DNA from: Granulicella paludicola
Lineage (GTDB): Bacteria; Acidobacteriota; Terriglobia; Terriglobales; Acidobacteriaceae
Reading direction: 5' to 3'
Assembly (NCBI RefSeq): GCF_025685545.1
Contig: NZ_JAGSYC010000020.1
Location: forward strand, 186,001-250,000
Length of the DNA stretch: 64,000 bases
This document shows positions 62,970-64,000 of the stretch, in pieces. The notes beneath the pieces are model-generated. The model ran no database searches, had not been told where the DNA came from, and worked only from the letters and a program-made list of their open reading frames with translations. How positions within the stretch are numbered: the stretch's first letter is position 1; each line of letters begins with the position of its first letter. Both the position numbers and the translations under genes were made by a program.

Positions 62970-64000
62970 TTACTTCTGTTCGTGTGTGTGCTCAGGCTTG
63001 TAGTCCGGCGCATGTTGCGGTGTAGTGAGCGGTGCCGCGATGTCGCTGAGGTAGTCGGGGGTGCCGTCTACGCGCTGCAGAGTCGGGTACTTCTCACCAT
63101 CGTGATAGTTGATGTTGACGGTTTCAACGGTGCCTTCGTGCGAGACCAGCAGGTGAATAGGCTCGGTCTTGCCAGCGGCATCCTTCACTGCCTTGTTAAT
63201 GGCCTCCGCTGAGTACGTCTGACCGTTCACCGCGATGATCTGCTCGCCAGGGTAGAGCTTGGCTGCGTCAGCGGGACCGCCGTAGCGGACATCGCCGATG
63301 GTAGCTGCTCCAGAAGCCGCTGGGCCACGACCGCCGCCGATGCGGATGCCGATGGAGTACCAGAGGCTGGCTGTTCCCATGCCGCGACCGGCCTTGCTGG
63401 CAGCGGAAGGTGATGGGTGATCCAGGTAGACCAGCTTGTAGCCGCCCTGCGTGATGCCGTTGACATCAGCGCGCGGGTTGATGCCGTTGATCTTTTCGCG
63501 GAGCAGTTTGTCCCAGTCATAGGGAACGACCTCGTTCAGGTCCTTCACGAGCTCAGGGAACTCATAGCCGACGATCTCTGGGCCGGTGGAACCGCCTTTG
63601 CCGAGGAATATCTTCTGGAAGTCGGTAAGGGACTTCTTATTGTCGGTGAGCTGACGGATCTTTGTGTCGACGTCGGTCCAGACGAGCAGGCCTTCGTAGT
63701 AGTAGTCCTGGCCGCGCTTCCAGTTGGACCAACGCTGATCGCCACCGCGAAGGATACTGGCAGCGATGCCGGTGTCTTCTGTGGAGCGCCAGTCGCGACC
63801 GGGCTGGTTATCAAGATAAGCAGCGACGCCCGCGATGGTGTCGAGGTACTCCTGCTTCGAGATCATGGTCGAGCGTGCGGAGAGTACATTGCCCATGTAC
63901 TGCGTCATGCCTTCGTAGACCCAGAGCAGATCGCCTTGCTCGGCCGTCGCGAAGGTGGGCTGATTGAGGCGAGCGGGGCGGCGATATTTGCCGTTCCAGG
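62970..64000 (-). CDS. M61-family glycyl-aminopeptidase-like protein, C-terminal part
   Basis: The frame is open to the right edge (residues W-N-G-K-Y-R-R-P before the internal ATG at 63908), so the N-terminus lies outside. The L-L-W-V-Y-E-G-M-T-Q-Y-M-G segment is the M61 element downstream of HExxH that supplies the third zinc ligand (Glu); the HExxH itself is beyond the window. A C-terminal PDZ domain (IGDVRYGGPADAAKLYPGEQ, I-I-A-V-N-G-Q) follows, and a His/Glu-rich tail ends the protein. A probably periplasmic peptidase. Confidence 0.85.
   Translation of the reverse strand, partial: WNGKYRRPARLNQPTFATAEQGDLLWVYEGMTQYMGNVLSARSTMISKQEYLDTIAGVAAYLDNQPGRDWRSTEDTGIAASILRGGDQRWSNWKRGQDYYYEGLLVWTDVDTKIRQLTDNKKSLTDFQKIFLGKGGSTGPEIVGYEFPELVKDLNEVVPYDWDKLLREKINGINPRADVNGITQGGYKLVYLDHPSPSAASKAGRGMGTASLWYSIGIRIGGGRGPAASGAATIGDVRYGGPADAAKLYPGEQIIAVNGQTYSAEAINKAVKDAAGKTEPIHLLVSHEGTVETVNINYHDGEKYPTLQRVDGTPDYLSDIAAPLTTPQHAPDYKPEHTHEQK

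Overview
The window looks like chromosomal DNA of an acidobacterium (Acidobacteriaceae type, for example the Granulicella/Terriglobus/Edaphobacter group). The reasons are GC-rich genes, three very large TonB-dependent receptors that begin with a carboxypeptidase-regulatory-like domain, planctomycete-type cytochrome/DUF1549/DUF1553 and DUF1501 proteins, many secreted glycoside hydrolases, and short dispersed hairpin repeats between genes. No plasmid, phage, insertion sequence or CRISPR signature was seen. Species cannot be fixed from sequence reading alone.

Layout. 1-280: 5' end of a secreted protein on the minus strand. 696-14314: a co-directional train with a TonB-dependent receptor, a secreted glutathione-peroxidase-fold protein that has lost its catalytic cysteine, a three-gene ABC importer of the 'putative urea/urea carboxylase region' family overlapping a 1094-residue three-CxxCH PSD1 protein, a Tat-exported DUF1501 protein and a small c-type cytochrome lipoprotein. 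14480-17211: a single-domain planctomycete-type cytochrome and a secreted metallo-beta-lactamase-fold hydrolase, opposite a LysR regulator. 17322-19631: the RNA-binding protein Tex.

19714-44231 is the most striking region. It holds secreted GH35, GH20 and clan GH-D glycosidases, a spherulin-4 (GH135-type) lipoprotein, two TonB-dependent receptors, a sugar-porter MFS protein, a PfkB kinase, AgaS, a KbaZ/GatZ-type protein, an AgaR-like DeoR regulator and an amidohydrolase. Together they read as a locus that breaks down an N-acetylgalactosamine/galactosamine-containing glycan and feeds it to the tagatose-6-phosphate route. Characterised spherulin-4 enzymes cut alpha-1,4-GalNAc polymers such as fungal galactosaminogalactan, so that polymer (or a Pel-like one) is a concrete, untested substrate hypothesis.

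44549-47786: a GT-C type membrane protein, a Crp/Fnr regulator and a roughly 730-base stretch without a convincing gene that carries an FNR-like palindrome. 47787-60118: a complete Tad/Flp pilus operon (three Flp pilins, prepilin peptidase, CpaB, secretin, CpaE, CpaF, TadB, TadC, a 31-residue membrane microprotein, DUF192, a GT-C membrane protein, and TadG/TadE/TadF-like minor pilins). 60163-64000: tRNA-Pro(GGG), YggX, LigA and the C-terminal part of an M61-type peptidase with a PDZ domain, cut by the window edge.
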